In this document: piece after piece, positions 26,842-36,333 of the stretch
How the letters are laid out: each line of letters begins with the position of its first letter
How positions within the stretch are numbered: the first letter of the stretch is position 1
Assembly (NCBI GenBank): GCA_002336805.1
Contig: DDEZ01000011.1
Location: forward strand, 682,001 to 746,000
Source: Bacteroidetes bacterium UBA1941
Lineage (GTDB): Bacteria; Bacteroidota; Bacteroidia; Chitinophagales; LD1
Reading direction: 5' to 3'
DNA length: 64,000 nucleotides
The notes under the pieces: model-generated
What the model saw: the letters and a program-made list of their open reading frames with translations, nothing else
Database searches by the model: none
Told to the model about the DNA's origin: nothing
Program-made: the position numbers and the translations under genes

Positions 26842-27576
26842 ATGGCGGATAAGAAGTGGTTTGAAACGTGGTTTGATACGCCGTACTATCACCTGCTCTA
26901 TAGTAATAGGAATGACGACGAGGCACGCGCCTTTGTTTCTAACCTGGTGCATCACCTCCACATCCCTGAGGGTAGCCGCGTGCTGGATGTAGCCTGCGGC
27001 AAAGGGCGCCACAGCCGCTACCTTGCCAAAATGGGATACGAGACCACAGGTCTCGATCTCGCAGCGCATAGTATAGAGGAGGCAAAAAAAGATTTGCTCC
27101 CAAATCTCCACTTTGAGGTCTGGGATATGCGAAAGGTCTACAGGGAAAATTATTTCTCACTGGTCGTAAACCTCTTTAGCAGTTTTGGCTATTTTGACAA
27201 CGAAGCCGATGATCAGGCTGCGATACAAGCCATGGCCGCAGACCTTGTGCCCGGAGGCACCCTTGTGCTGGACTATATGAATCCAGAGTGTACGTCCAAA
27301 CTACTCAAGGCACGTGATATTATCAATCGCGGCGACATACAGTTTCATTTGCAGAAAAGGCTGGAGAAGGGCTTTATTGTAAAAGACATCAATTTCATAG
27401 CAGAAGGAGAGGAGCACCACTATCAGGAGCGCTTGAAAATGATCAAGCCTGAGCTGTTTCGCAAGCTGTTTGAAGGAGCCGGACTCACCATCACCGAGGT
27501 GTTTGGCAATTATGACCTCGGCCCATTCCGCCCGGGCGAGAGCAATAGGCAGGTGATTGTGGCCAGGAAAAAGTAA
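26842..27576 (+). CDS. SAM-dependent class I methyltransferase
   Basis: The 244-residue product shows SAM-binding motif I as VLDVACGKGRHSRYLA, the acidic end of strand 2 in TTGLDLA, and motif IV around VVNLFSSFGYF. A GGTLVLDYMNP post-motif strand follows. This is the general small-molecule methyltransferase type (Methyltransf_25/11); the substrate is unknown. It is cytoplasmic. The stop codon precedes a possible TTG start of the PAP2 gene by one base, so the two probably form an operon. Confidence 0.93.
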   Translation: MADKKWFETWFDTPYYHLLYSNRNDDEARAFVSNLVHHLHIPEGSRVLDVACGKGRHSRYLAKMGYETTGLDLAAHSIEEAKKDLLPNLHFEVWDMRKVYRENYFSLVVNLFSSFGYFDNEADDQAAIQAMAADLVPGGTLVLDYMNPECTSKLLKARDIINRGDIQFHLQKRLEKGFIVKDINFIAEGEEHHYQERLKMIKPELFRKLFEGAGLTITEVFGNYDLGPFRPGESNRQVIVARKK

Positions 27577-27598
27577 CTTGTCCTATCATCTCGCTATA

Positions 27599-28156
27599 GT
27601 GAGCCCGCAAATAGACCACACCCTCTTCCACTTCATCAATCAGACCCTCGCCAATCCGGTCCTCGATCTTCTATGCCCCATTCTTAGAAACAGGTTCACC
27701 TGGCTGCCGTTCTACATCATTGGTGGCATTTACATCCTGTATAAATATAGGTTGCAAGGACTGTTCATACTGATAGGGGCGGGTATCACGATCCTCCTTT
27801 GCGATCAGGGCGCTAATATCATAAAGACGCATGTGCATCGCCTGCGTCCCTGCCATCTCGAGCCTGGCGTACGGCTGTTCATAGACCGCTGTAGCGATAC
27901 CTACAGCTTCCCGTCCAATCATGCTACCAATCATTTCGGGCTTGCCATCTTTCTTGCCTCGGTATTTCGCAGAAGCAGTTGGCTTGTAGTTACATTACTG
28001 GTATGGGCCGCATCAGTAGCATTTTCCCAGGTATATGTGGGGATCCACTATCCTATAGATGTCACAGCAGGAGCGCTGCTGGGTATGGTGATCGGGGGAA
28101 TGATGTTTTTCTTATACAGCATGATGTCAAAGCGCATCCATCAGTCGAGGGGCTGA
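27599..28156 (+). CDS. PAP2 family membrane phosphatase
   Basis: No ATG fits. I choose the GTG at 27599 (MSPQIDHTLF); TTGs at 27557 and 27578 are alternatives. The 185-residue membrane protein has the three PAP2 motifs: KTHVHRLRP (C1), SFPSNHATN (C2) and SQVYVGIHYPIDV (C3, with Gln in place of the usual Arg, a variant I recall from Bacteroidota). Such enzymes remove phosphate from lipids such as undecaprenyl pyrophosphate or phosphatidic acid at the outer face of the inner membrane. The gene likely shares a transcript with the methyltransferase just upstream. Confidence 0.88.
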   Translation: MSPQIDHTLFHFINQTLANPVLDLLCPILRNRFTWLPFYIIGGIYILYKYRLQGLFILIGAGITILLCDQGANIIKTHVHRLRPCHLEPGVRLFIDRCSDTYSFPSNHATNHFGLAIFLASVFRRSSWLVVTLLVWAASVAFSQVYVGIHYPIDVTAGALLGMVIGGMMFFLYSMMSKRIHQSRG

Positions 28157-28228
28157 TTTATTTCAGTTGCGGCTTTTGCAGATTGCAGTACCGGCATTGT
28201 ATCTTAGCCCCGCATACTAAACTTTTGC

Positions 28229-29680
28229 ATGAAGCACGGCTTACTCCTTCTTATCAGCATATTATCTCTCATCGCATCGGCATCAGCGCAAGACGTATAC
28301 GTCAATACACAAGTCTCTTCGGGCAATAGCAATGCTAAGGCTTTTGGTCGCCGGTTTGCAGATGGATTTCTGGATCGCAGGCATCATCATCTGCGTGACA
28401 CCAGCTCTGGCGAGCCCTTTGCACAGTTTGACCTCACCTGGCTCAATGGCAATGACCGTCGGCATGAGGCTCTGCTGGCTACTAAATATTTTACCGGTTC
28501 TGCTATGCTGGATATCAACTATACAGCCTCCGGTCATCATCCTATAGACAATACAGTAGTAGGCTCTACTGCCCTGGCGCGCAATAATGAGATACAACTG
28601 TCACTCGCAGCCTTTGGAGGCGAGTTCAACTATCACAACGTACGCGCCAAGCTCATGCTGCAATTTGGCACCCGCACTACGCTCATACCGCGCAATGATG
28701 CCAGCTGGAACCGCGGCCAAGGGGACCTGAAAACTGCCTATCGCTATATCAGTGAGGCTTATGCAGGCTATCATTTCAACGCTATGAAAGGTATCAATGT
28801 AGATGCCGGCATCTTTATGTCTTACATCGGCATGAACTCGTATTATAATGCCGAGAACTGGATGTATCAGCCTTCCTATACCTCTGACAATACACCGTGG
28901 TTTTTCAATGGTATCAGGATGCAGATGTTTCCCAATACTACCATGAAAGTAGAAGTATGGCTCATCAATGGCTGGCAGTCCTACGGCAAATTCAACAGTA
29001 TGCCGGGTTTTGGTGTGCAGTACATGTGGTGCCCGCGCGAGTACATCCGCTTTGTCACAAACTCATACTTTGGAGCCGATGTGCCCAATGCCCCCAAGGC
29101 ATACCGCTTTCACACCGACAATAACCTGCAGGTACGATACTACAATAATCCTGATGGCAAGCTGAGCAAGGGTGCTTTCAGTTTTGCAGGGGATCTCGGT
29201 TTCCAGCGCGGAGGCGGGCTGGGTGGTTTTGGTGCTATGAGCGGCCTGCCGCAGTCCAATTTTCTGGGGGCTATGATCTATCACCGCCTGTGGTTCGGTC
29301 ACGACCACTATGCATGGACAGTCGGTGGCGGTATCATGCACAATCCCGGCCGCTATCTCGTACTCGCACCCGGAGGCGATGCTGATCCCAATATCAATCC
29401 GCAAACCGGCAAACCAATCGGCACGCATCCCTACTCGCTCAATCCTGGAGACCCCTTTGACGCCTGGGACCTATCCACCACACTAGACTGGATGCCCAAT
29501 GAGCTTTTCACCCTGCGTCTGGAGGTGGTGCACCGTCAGGCAGCGCAACCATATTTTGCAGGTCATGGAGGCATCACCTCACCAGATGGCTATAATGGTA
29601 CAACTATACCCGCAGGCTGGGCACCCGATCTTGTACGACAGGAGACGCGTTTTATCGGCGCATTGTTAGTTCGGTTTTGA
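28229..29680 (+). CDS. outer-membrane beta-barrel porin (BBP2-like)
   Basis: The 483-residue product has a signal peptide (MKHGLLLLISILSLIASASAQ) and alternating aromatic strands throughout, ending in Phe (GALLVRF), as outer-membrane barrels do. Segments such as YIGMNSYYNAENWMYQPSY, WFFNGIRMQMF and KVEVWLINGWQS match the BBP2 porin family of Bacteroidota. The solute is unknown. An N-terminal His/Arg-rich stretch (RRHHHLRD) lies before the first strand. It stands alone, 72 bp after the PAP2 gene. Confidence 0.88.
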   Translation: MKHGLLLLISILSLIASASAQDVYVNTQVSSGNSNAKAFGRRFADGFLDRRHHHLRDTSSGEPFAQFDLTWLNGNDRRHEALLATKYFTGSAMLDINYTASGHHPIDNTVVGSTALARNNEIQLSLAAFGGEFNYHNVRAKLMLQFGTRTTLIPRNDASWNRGQGDLKTAYRYISEAYAGYHFNAMKGINVDAGIFMSYIGMNSYYNAENWMYQPSYTSDNTPWFFNGIRMQMFPNTTMKVEVWLINGWQSYGKFNSMPGFGVQYMWCPREYIRFVTNSYFGADVPNAPKAYRFHTDNNLQVRYYNNPDGKLSKGAFSFAGDLGFQRGGGLGGFGAMSGLPQSNFLGAMIYHRLWFGHDHYAWTVGGGIMHNPGRYLVLAPGGDADPNINPQTGKPIGTHPYSLNPGDPFDAWDLSTTLDWMPNELFTLRLEVVHRQAAQPYFAGHGGITSPDGYNGTTIPAGWAPDLVRQETRFIGALLVRF

Positions 29681-29777
29681 TTGCTTCTTCACCTTTGCAC
29701 TTCAGCATTTTTGCGGTGAATATATTTCAGCCTTCTTCTTTTTCTATACATTTACCTTGCTACAAAATCAACGCAAC

Positions 29778-30557
29778 ATGGAATTCGAATTCATCAAAGT
29801 CAATCCGCAATACGATAAATATATAGCGCTCATCGAGCTAAACCGCCCTAAGGAACTCAACGCGCTCAATCGCCAGCTCATGCTGGAGATACGTGATGTG
29901 CTCCGTGTGTGGGATGAAGACGATAGCATCCGTGTAGTCATCCTCACAGGAGGAGAGAGGGTTTTCGCCGCAGGCGCAGATATCAAGCAGATGGCAGATG
30001 CCACGGCTATATCCATGCTAGGTATAGACCAGTTCTCCACCTGGGACCAGATCAAAAAGACCAAGAAACCCATCATAGCCGCTGTGTCAGGTTTTGCCCT
30101 CGGTGGCGGCTGCGAACTGGCCATGACCTGCGATCTCATCATCGCCTCTGAGACGGCCCAGTTTGGCCAGCCGGAGATCAATATAGGCACCATGCCAGGT
30201 GCCGGTGGTACCCAGCGCCTCACGCGTGCAGTAGGCAAGAGCCTCGCCATGGAGATGGTCCTCACAGGCCGTTTCATCACGGCAGAGGAGGCACAGCGCG
30301 TAGGTCTCGTGGTGCGTGTCGTGCCTGTAGAAGTACTGCTGGCAGAAACTGTCAAAACTGCTAAACAAATAGCCGCAAAATCACCGATAGCCGTGCGTCT
30401 CGCCAAAGAGTCCGTCAACAAAGCCTATGAGACCACCCTCGACGAGGGGCTTCAGTTTGAGCGCAAGAACTTCTATCTCACCTTTGCCTCAGAGGATCAG
30501 AAGGAGGGCATGAAGGCTTTTGTGGAGAAGAGAGCCCCGGATTTTAAAGGTAGGTAG
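29778..30557 (+). CDS. enoyl-CoA hydratase / crotonase family
   Basis: A TTG at 29757 is in frame; the ATG at 29778 gives 259 residues, the usual family length. The CoA and oxyanion-hole motifs appear as FAAGADIKQMA and GFALGGGCELAMTCD, and the second catalytic Glu lies in QPEINIGTMPGAGGTQRL, so both catalytic Glu positions of a true hydratase are kept. It hydrates trans-2-enoyl-CoA in fatty-acid or phenylacetate breakdown. It is cytoplasmic. No other beta-oxidation gene lies close by. Confidence 0.95.
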   Translation: MEFEFIKVNPQYDKYIALIELNRPKELNALNRQLMLEIRDVLRVWDEDDSIRVVILTGGERVFAAGADIKQMADATAISMLGIDQFSTWDQIKKTKKPIIAAVSGFALGGGCELAMTCDLIIASETAQFGQPEINIGTMPGAGGTQRLTRAVGKSLAMEMVLTGRFITAEEAQRVGLVVRVVPVEVLLAETVKTAKQIAAKSPIAVRLAKESVNKAYETTLDEGLQFERKNFYLTFASEDQKEGMKAFVEKRAPDFKGR

Positions 30558-30566
30558 TATACCTTC

Positions 30567-31646
30567 TTAAAGTTGCATCCACGGCTGCCTTTTCAGGTGG
30601 TCTCCCAGCTCGGCAAAGGGCACAAAGATGGGCGCCAGAAACTCACCTCCTCCCGGAGCCCATGTAGTAAACATGAGCATTACACCTTTGGGAGTCATAT
30701 AGTATTTGGTTGGAAGGTTCATCTGCATAGCTAGATCATTACTCATTTCGTCTCGTACCCACTTTGCCGTGCGCAGGTGAGTTATCCAGATTCGTTTCAG
30801 CGCATTGGTATCGCTGCGCAATATTACATCAGACAGCCGCAGACACCGACGGTCTGCACTAGAGTAGCTGGCATATGTCGCGATGTATCCTCCATGCCTG
30901 CCGCCCTCATTGCTGGTGTTGACCTGCTCTACAGATAGCAGGTTAGAGTCATTGTATAGCACATTGATGGTATAGTCCTCTTGCCAGTTGCCAGGATGGC
31001 CTAAGCTTTGCCCAAGCAGCCTGATCGTCTCTTTGAAGTCATGAAATAAATTCACCGCCCTTGCCCTCATGTACCGCTCCAGTTTAGTCTCGGACCGGCT
31101 GCCATAAAATTTTAATAGGTTGTTTTGCAGCGCAGATCCCGTATCAGTGGCATACAAAAAGGAGCTGGAGTAGTATGACCTGAAGGCATTCTTTTTATCC
31201 GCGCTTAGCACTGTGACAGAGTCCAGGTAGTTCTTCTGCCGGAGAGGCATCTGATCTGTGGTATCCCGTTTCAGCTCAAAGCTATATTGCTTGAGTAGTG
31301 CCTTGTGATCTCCGCTCATCAGATACCAGACCCCTTTAAAAGCATCCCCCTCTATCTGCCCGTGGAATACCTCTTGCTCAGACTCCGTAGCCAGACGGAT
31401 GGAGTCTTTATCGATGATAGTGTTCCATTGATATAGCTTGATCGGATCTTTATACTGATCGTATGAGTAGTAGCCGCTGGCTAGCAGCCCCCTGTCACTC
31501 CAGTAGGATATGGTCAGCTCCATAGTGATCGCATACCTCCCGTCTATACTACCTTTGAGGTGATAGTATCCGGGACTGATCACTGCGCCAAAAATCGCAG
31601 ACGGCAGGTAGGAAACGATGGCAATAAGGATCAGGTAGCGTTTCAC
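30567..31646 (-). CDS. secreted DUF3298-like (RsiV-type) protein
   Basis: The frame reads back to 31970, over the start of the divergent gene. An ATG at 31751 would add 35 basic residues, while the GTG at 31646 begins a normal signal peptide (VKRYLILIAIVSYLPSAIFG). I choose the GTG (360 residues). After a beta-rich first half (GYYHLKGSIDGRYAITM), the second half resembles DUF3298/RsiV: LLSVEQVNTSNEGGRHGGY, LRLSDVILRSDT, YYMTPKGVMLMF and IFVPFAEL. Such domains bind lysozyme in some Firmicutes but are uncharacterised here. The start choice is uncertain. Confidence 0.8.
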   Translation of the reverse strand: MKRYLILIAIVSYLPSAIFGAVISPGYYHLKGSIDGRYAITMELTISYWSDRGLLASGYYSYDQYKDPIKLYQWNTIIDKDSIRLATESEQEVFHGQIEGDAFKGVWYLMSGDHKALLKQYSFELKRDTTDQMPLRQKNYLDSVTVLSADKKNAFRSYYSSSFLYATDTGSALQNNLLKFYGSRSETKLERYMRARAVNLFHDFKETIRLLGQSLGHPGNWQEDYTINVLYNDSNLLSVEQVNTSNEGGRHGGYIATYASYSSADRRCLRLSDVILRSDTNALKRIWITHLRTAKWVRDEMSNDLAMQMNLPTKYYMTPKGVMLMFTTWAPGGGEFLAPIFVPFAELGDHLKRQPWMQL

Positions 31647-31812
31647 AGAAATATGGGGTGTTTGTGTTTTAAAATTAAGCGTTTGCCGCCGCAATCGGTG
31701 CCATATTTTGACTTGTTTTTCAGGTTTTAAAAATCTTTCCCACACCCTCATATTTCGCTTTTCTATACCGCCGGATTTCCTATTTTTATAGGATAAACCG
31801 AACTTTCTGTCA

Positions 31813-33252
31813 ATGCATAAAAGTTTACTGGCTTTTGTACTGGCTGTATGCGTGAGTAGTGCTGCGATAGCGCAGGGCGGCTTTTGGAGCAATGCCGGCG
31901 CACTCGTCTCTATACGCGATACATCCTTTGTCTCCGTGATAGGGGATATGTACAACTCAAACGGCGGCATCTACTACAATTTTGATTCTATCTTCCTCAC
32001 CGGAGACTGGAGCAATACTGCCGGCAATCACGCCTTTGACTCCATACTCGTACCTGCCGGCACCGGCTACGTATACATGTATGCCGCCGATCAGCGTATC
32101 AAGGGTACTGACCAAACCTACTTTCACAACCTCATCCTGAAGAATCAGGGAACCAAGTATGCCGACCTCGACGCCAAAGTAGATGGCTTCCTGGATATGA
32201 CCGACCGTGAGTTTAGCGTAGACACCAATACCATCTGGGTGCGCAATCCGCGCCTCAACTCCGTACGCCGTACCACCGGTTTCCTCTCCTCGCTGAAGGA
32301 TGGTGGCCTGCTGCGCTACACAGACTCTGACTCTACCTATCTCTACCCGGTAGGCTCTAATCTCGGTACCTCCCGCTACAGGCCCATAGAGATGACCCCT
32401 ACTGCCTCGCAGAATAACCAGTACAAAGTCCGCTTTGCGAATATCGATCCTACGGCAGAAGGCTTTGACCGCAATATCCGCTTCCACCTGGTTTGCTCTA
32501 TCAATCCAAACTGGTACCATCGTATCTACCATCCTTATGGTCCGGATTCGGCTGACCTTGCTATTTTCTACGATCCCGCAGCAGATGGCCAGTGGAATGA
32601 CATCGTACACTGGCAAAACCTGCCTGAGTGGGAGTCTATCCACCGCGATACCGTAGTACCGGGTGCACCATTTACCAAGATGGCCAAGTTCCGCTGGAAT
32701 GACTACAGCTATTCACCGTTTGCACTTGCTATCACCTCTCAGCCATTTGCTGTGGCTGGTGTAGATACCATCATCTGGAGGCTCGATACTATCCAGCTGC
32801 AGGCATCAGGCGGCGTGGGCTACGCATGGAGCCCGGCAGATAGCCTCAGCGATGCCTCCGTGAGCGATCCGCTCGCATGGCCGTCGCAGAGCACCATCTA
32901 CCATCTCACTGTAGAGGATAGTAAGGGCTGCTATGATTATGACAGCCTCTATGTCCTCGTGCGCAATAAACCGATACCAAACTTCTTCGTGCCTGACGTG
33001 ATCACGCCAAACGGAGACGGATACAATGATTTCTGGCATATCCGCGACCTGGACCGCTACCCGCAGAATGAAGTGCGTATCATCAACCGCTGGGGCGATG
33101 AGCTCTTCTTTGAGGCACCATATCAGCAGGACTGGACAGGCATGTGGAAGGGAGAGCCCCTGCCGGGAGCTACCTACTACTACATCCTGAAGGTGAAAGA
33201 CGAAAATGGCAACTGGATCACATTTAACGGGCCTATCACAGTAGTGCGGTAA
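31813..33252 (+). CDS. T9SS cargo with type B (CHU_C) sorting domain
   Basis: The 479-residue protein has a signal peptide (MHKSLLAFVLAVCVSSAAIAQ), a long beta-rich region, an Ig/PKD-like domain (LQASGGVGYAWSPADSLS ... YHLTVEDSKGC), and a gliding-motility-associated CHU_C domain. The CHU_C hallmarks are FVPDVITPNGDGYNDFW, NRWGDELFFE and PGATYYYILKV. Type B cargos cross the outer membrane by T9SS and usually depend on a neighbouring PorP/SprF protein, which lies 19 bp downstream here. An adhesin or surface-layer role is inferred. Confidence 0.93.
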   Translation: MHKSLLAFVLAVCVSSAAIAQGGFWSNAGALVSIRDTSFVSVIGDMYNSNGGIYYNFDSIFLTGDWSNTAGNHAFDSILVPAGTGYVYMYAADQRIKGTDQTYFHNLILKNQGTKYADLDAKVDGFLDMTDREFSVDTNTIWVRNPRLNSVRRTTGFLSSLKDGGLLRYTDSDSTYLYPVGSNLGTSRYRPIEMTPTASQNNQYKVRFANIDPTAEGFDRNIRFHLVCSINPNWYHRIYHPYGPDSADLAIFYDPAADGQWNDIVHWQNLPEWESIHRDTVVPGAPFTKMAKFRWNDYSYSPFALAITSQPFAVAGVDTIIWRLDTIQLQASGGVGYAWSPADSLSDASVSDPLAWPSQSTIYHLTVEDSKGCYDYDSLYVLVRNKPIPNFFVPDVITPNGDGYNDFWHIRDLDRYPQNEVRIINRWGDELFFEAPYQQDWTGMWKGEPLPGATYYYILKVKDENGNWITFNGPITVVR

Positions 33253-33271
33253 ACCTAAAACGGACGAAGCA

Positions 33272-34279
33272 ATGATCAGACATATACCAGTTAGCAATAT
33301 TTTCAAAAAGGCGGTGCTCACATCAGCAGTAGCTGTGATGGGCTTGGCAGCATACGCGCAGCAGATAGAGGAGTTTTCCCTCTTTCGTGAAAACGCCGTG
33401 GCACTCAACCCTGCCATGGTGGGCAATCAGGGTTTTCTCTCAGGCAATTTTTCTTTCCGCAAGCAATTTAACCAGATCACAGACGCTCCATATACTGCCT
33501 ACATGAATATGCAGGGCCAGGTAGCCGACAAAAATTTCGGCGTCGGTGCGTCGCTGATACATGACCAGACCGGCCCTACGGGCAAGACAGGCGTGACCAT
33601 CGCAGCAGCCTACCAGCTGAAACTCGGGAAGTCTAATAACACTGAGGCGCACTACAATACTGCTACTACGCACATGATCTCTTTTGGCCTCTCTGTGAGC
33701 CTCATGCAGTACCGCCTGAACGGCAGCGCCCTGCATCCTGACCAAGGCGGCGATCCGGGTCTCTACAGCAGCAATGCCTACAAACTGACACCCGATGTAG
33801 CCTTTGGCGTCTACTACCAGTGGAAGGAAAACCTCTATGCAGGTGTATCCGTGCCTCAGGTGATGGGCCTCAATATCAACTATACAGGCCGCGATGGCTA
33901 TGCTGCTATCAAGACCGTACAGCACCTCAACTTTCTGCTGGGTGGCAAGATCCGCGTCTACAAGCATATCTTCAGTATAGATCCGGCAGGTGCCTTCCGC
34001 TGGGTCAAGAATGCACCGCCTCAGGGGGACATAGGCCTGCGCCTCACCTTCCTGGATGGTATCTGGGTAGGTGGCACCTATCGCACCATGAGCACTGCCA
34101 TCATAGATGCCGGTATAGAGATCAAAGGCCTCGTCAGGCTCTCCTATGCTTACGATCTCAATTTCTCCAAGTACCATGGCGACATAGGCCCTACACACGA
34201 GTTCTCCGTAGGCTTCCGCTTCAATCGTGACAAGAAGCAGCTGCACGACACGAAGGTTTTCGCCGGTATAGGGCAATAA
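33272..34279 (+). CDS. PorP/SprF family type IX secretion membrane protein
   Basis: The 335-residue product starts with a signal peptide ending near AYAQQ. It has the PorP/SprF layout: FSLFRENAVALNPAMVGNQG, FRKQFNQI, GVGASLIHDQTGPTG, ISFGLSVSLMQY, LTPDVAFGVYY and SYAYDLNFSKY. These outer-membrane barrels accompany type B T9SS cargos and may hold them at the surface. It follows the CHU_C cargo by 19 bp on the same strand, which makes a two-gene operon likely. Confidence 0.94.
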   Translation: MIRHIPVSNIFKKAVLTSAVAVMGLAAYAQQIEEFSLFRENAVALNPAMVGNQGFLSGNFSFRKQFNQITDAPYTAYMNMQGQVADKNFGVGASLIHDQTGPTGKTGVTIAAAYQLKLGKSNNTEAHYNTATTHMISFGLSVSLMQYRLNGSALHPDQGGDPGLYSSNAYKLTPDVAFGVYYQWKENLYAGVSVPQVMGLNINYTGRDGYAAIKTVQHLNFLLGGKIRVYKHIFSIDPAGAFRWVKNAPPQGDIGLRLTFLDGIWVGGTYRTMSTAIIDAGIEIKGLVRLSYAYDLNFSKYHGDIGPTHEFSVGFRFNRDKKQLHDTKVFAGIGQ

Positions 34280-34305
34280 ATTTTTCATATGCCGTTTTGT
34301 AGGCT

Positions 34306-35136
34306 ATGAAAATCGTCCTCCTGTCAGTATTGACTTTTATAGTTCTTTCGGCCTGTGCGCAGCAAGGATATGAAGATGTGGTTTACTTGAAAAATGGTTC
34401 TGTCGTTCATGGCATTATCATAGAGCAGGTTCCTAATATATCCATCAAGATACAAAACAGAGTTGGGGATGTTTTCTTTTATGTATACGATGATATCGCA
34501 AAGCTCACCAAAGAGCAGGTAGCATCACCGTCCTCACAGGCGCAGGTACCTTATACAGCTGATACTTCAGACTATTTTCGCACTTTGGTCAATATAGATA
34601 TAGGAGGCCTTTTCGGTATTAATGGAACAACTTATGTCCCCGCAAATGGCTATACTCCAAAAGGGCACATTCGATCCTCTCAGCCAGATTATTTTCAGGC
34701 TACTGTAAATCTGGCCCGTAGGATCCGGCCCCGTATTTACGTTGGTGGCGGATTGGGCTTTTGTCTTTCGCGGTTCCCTATACTCGCACAGGATCACGAT
34801 GGACACCTATCTGCCATGGTGCCTGCCTACGCCGATGTCAGATTTTATATACTGCCCGGTAGGCATACGCCCTATCTAGCTGTACAAGGTGGAGCGGCGA
34901 TGTATACTTGCAATGCAAAATTTGGGGCCGGTGGTTTATTAGCAATGCAGTTTGGAGGTAGATTCAGTGTGGCACGGAAACTGGGCCTGAATCTATATGC
35001 AGGTTATCGCATGCAGCATATAGCGATGTTCGATTATATCGCTTACACAGATAAATATGGACAGTACTACAGTACCGATACGCGGTTTCATTCAGTATTC
35101 AGCTTCTTTCAATTTGGCGGAGGGTTGAGTTTTTAA
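34306..35136 (+). CDS. outer-membrane beta-barrel-like protein with lipobox
   Basis: The 276-residue product starts MKIVLLSVLTFIVLSACAQQ, which could be read as a lipoprotein signal (LSAC) or a plain signal peptide. A short N-terminal domain, EDVVYLKNGSVVHGIIIEQ ... YDDIAKL, is a known opening of Bacteroidota barrel proteins. The rest alternates aromatic and glycine-rich strands (GGLFGI, IYVGGGLGF, FFQFGGGLSF) and ends in Phe, like an eight-strand outer-membrane barrel. It lies 26 bp after the PorP/SprF gene and looks more A+T rich than its neighbours by eye. The function is unknown. Confidence 0.8.
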   Translation: MKIVLLSVLTFIVLSACAQQGYEDVVYLKNGSVVHGIIIEQVPNISIKIQNRVGDVFFYVYDDIAKLTKEQVASPSSQAQVPYTADTSDYFRTLVNIDIGGLFGINGTTYVPANGYTPKGHIRSSQPDYFQATVNLARRIRPRIYVGGGLGFCLSRFPILAQDHDGHLSAMVPAYADVRFYILPGRHTPYLAVQGGAAMYTCNAKFGAGGLLAMQFGGRFSVARKLGLNLYAGYRMQHIAMFDYIAYTDKYGQYYSTDTRFHSVFSFFQFGGGLSF

Positions 35137-35146
35137 TAAATAAAAA

Positions 35147-35176
35147 AGCCGCACCTTTTTCGGGCGCGGCTCTATA
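35147..35176 (-). terminator. terminator of the lipoprotein gene
   Basis: AGCCGC at 35147-35152 pairs with GCGGCT at 35166-35171. Read on the minus strand, the stem is followed by TTTTTTATTT. It may also slow plus-strand transcription of the barrel gene. Confidence 0.7.
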
Positions 35177-35199
35177 ATAGTGCAATGAAGAGACGATGA

Positions 35200-36138
35200 T
35201 CAATGCCAGTATTGGAATACTGCGGTATAGGTACGATTGCGTGATGTAGTATAAGTCACCTTGTAGCCATATGGGCAGTTTGTGGTTACGTTACCGGAGG
35301 CATCTACGCCAAAGAGTACATCTAAAGTGTTGCCATTTACATAGTGCTTCATCTCGCCGCTGTCAGGATTGCGGTAGCTGCTGCATGAGTTGTCAAACAC
35401 GATAGGGGTTGAGATCTCATTCACAAAGTCATTGCCCTTGCGGTTAGTGCCCCACATGTCTACATTAGAGTGGCCACCCTGAGTTGCATTGCCGGTGAGC
35501 GTGAGGCTCAGGCTGGTGCCATTGCGCACAAAGGTACGGCTGCGGTCCACGCTCCATGTGCGGCGCGATCCATCATCAAAGGTCAGCTGCACACCTGTGG
35601 CCGTGTGGCGGTGTACCACTGTGCCATTATCCAGGCCGGCTACTAGGCGCCAGGCCAGGCCGCCCGTTACATTTGTCAGCTTATTGAGTCCATCATACTG
35701 CACATGCCCCCCTGTAGCTACGTTTGTGATCACCAGTGCGCTGAAATTAGCATCCAGCACAGCACCCTGATCGCGCCAGCGGGTACCTGAGGTATAGCCC
35801 TCCAGTGTCAGTGTCACAGTACCAGACCGCTTGAATTTATTGTCTATGACAGTAGTACCATCATAGGCGATGGTCAGGATGCCATTAGACTTTTGTGAGC
35901 TATCTATCGTGGCGCCTACCAGTGCATAGATGCCGTCGGTTTTGCCAGATAGGCTAGGCACACCACCGGCAGCATTGCCGGCATCGTCCATTACCGCATT
36001 CATATGTTGTGTAGCAGTATTCTGGTCCTGAGCACTGCTCAGGTCATTGATATCCGTCGTGCTTTTTTTGCAGGAGGACAGTGCCAGGCCCGAGGCTGCT
36101 ATCAGCATCAGTACCAGCCGGTAGTGCGTTCTTTTCAT
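35200..36138 (-). CDS. lipoprotein of unknown function
   Basis: The 312-residue product starts with a lipoprotein signal (MKRTHYRLVLMLIAASGLALSSCKK, lipobox LSSC). The mature part is rich in Thr, Gly and Asn with many predicted strands: TLTLEGYTSGTRWRDQGA, VQLTFDDGSRRTWSVDRS and LSLTLTGNATQGG. It closes with CSSYRNPDSGEMKHY and YKVTYTTSRNRTYTAVFQYW. I recognise no named domain. It should sit on the periplasmic or outer surface of the envelope. It is flanked by terminators on both sides, so it is probably transcribed alone. Confidence 0.8.
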   Translation of the reverse strand: MKRTHYRLVLMLIAASGLALSSCKKSTTDINDLSSAQDQNTATQHMNAVMDDAGNAAGGVPSLSGKTDGIYALVGATIDSSQKSNGILTIAYDGTTVIDNKFKRSGTVTLTLEGYTSGTRWRDQGAVLDANFSALVITNVATGGHVQYDGLNKLTNVTGGLAWRLVAGLDNGTVVHRHTATGVQLTFDDGSRRTWSVDRSRTFVRNGTSLSLTLTGNATQGGHSNVDMWGTNRKGNDFVNEISTPIVFDNSCSSYRNPDSGEMKHYVNGNTLDVLFGVDASGNVTTNCPYGYKVTYTTSRNRTYTAVFQYWH

Positions 36139-36282
36139 ATTTTGTGTTTTTGGTTTATCAATGCAGACGTGTGTATGACACGCATTTAAGATACAAGTTT
36201 AAAACGACTGGAAAACAAAAAATGATATATGTTGATTTGTTAAACGCTCGGGTGGCTTAGGACCGCCCGGGTAGGGTATCAT

Positions 36283-36313
36283 AAAAAAAAGCCCTCCGTA
36301 GTGGAGGGCTTTT
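36283..36313 (-). terminator. terminator of the tonB cluster
   Basis: GCCCTCC (36291-36297) pairs with GGAGGGC (36303-36309). On the minus strand the stem is followed by eight T. Confidence 0.9.
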
Positions 36314-36333
36314 CAATATCTATAGCATAGATC

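Noticed and set aside
29768..30421. 217-residue antisense frame over the enoyl-CoA hydratase gene
   Set aside because: Ser/Thr/Arg-rich translation without domains; it mirrors the hydratase coding strand.
33440..34288. 282-residue antisense frame over the PorP/SprF gene
   Set aside because: The sense strand encodes a clear PorP/SprF protein; the antisense product has no signal peptide or motif.
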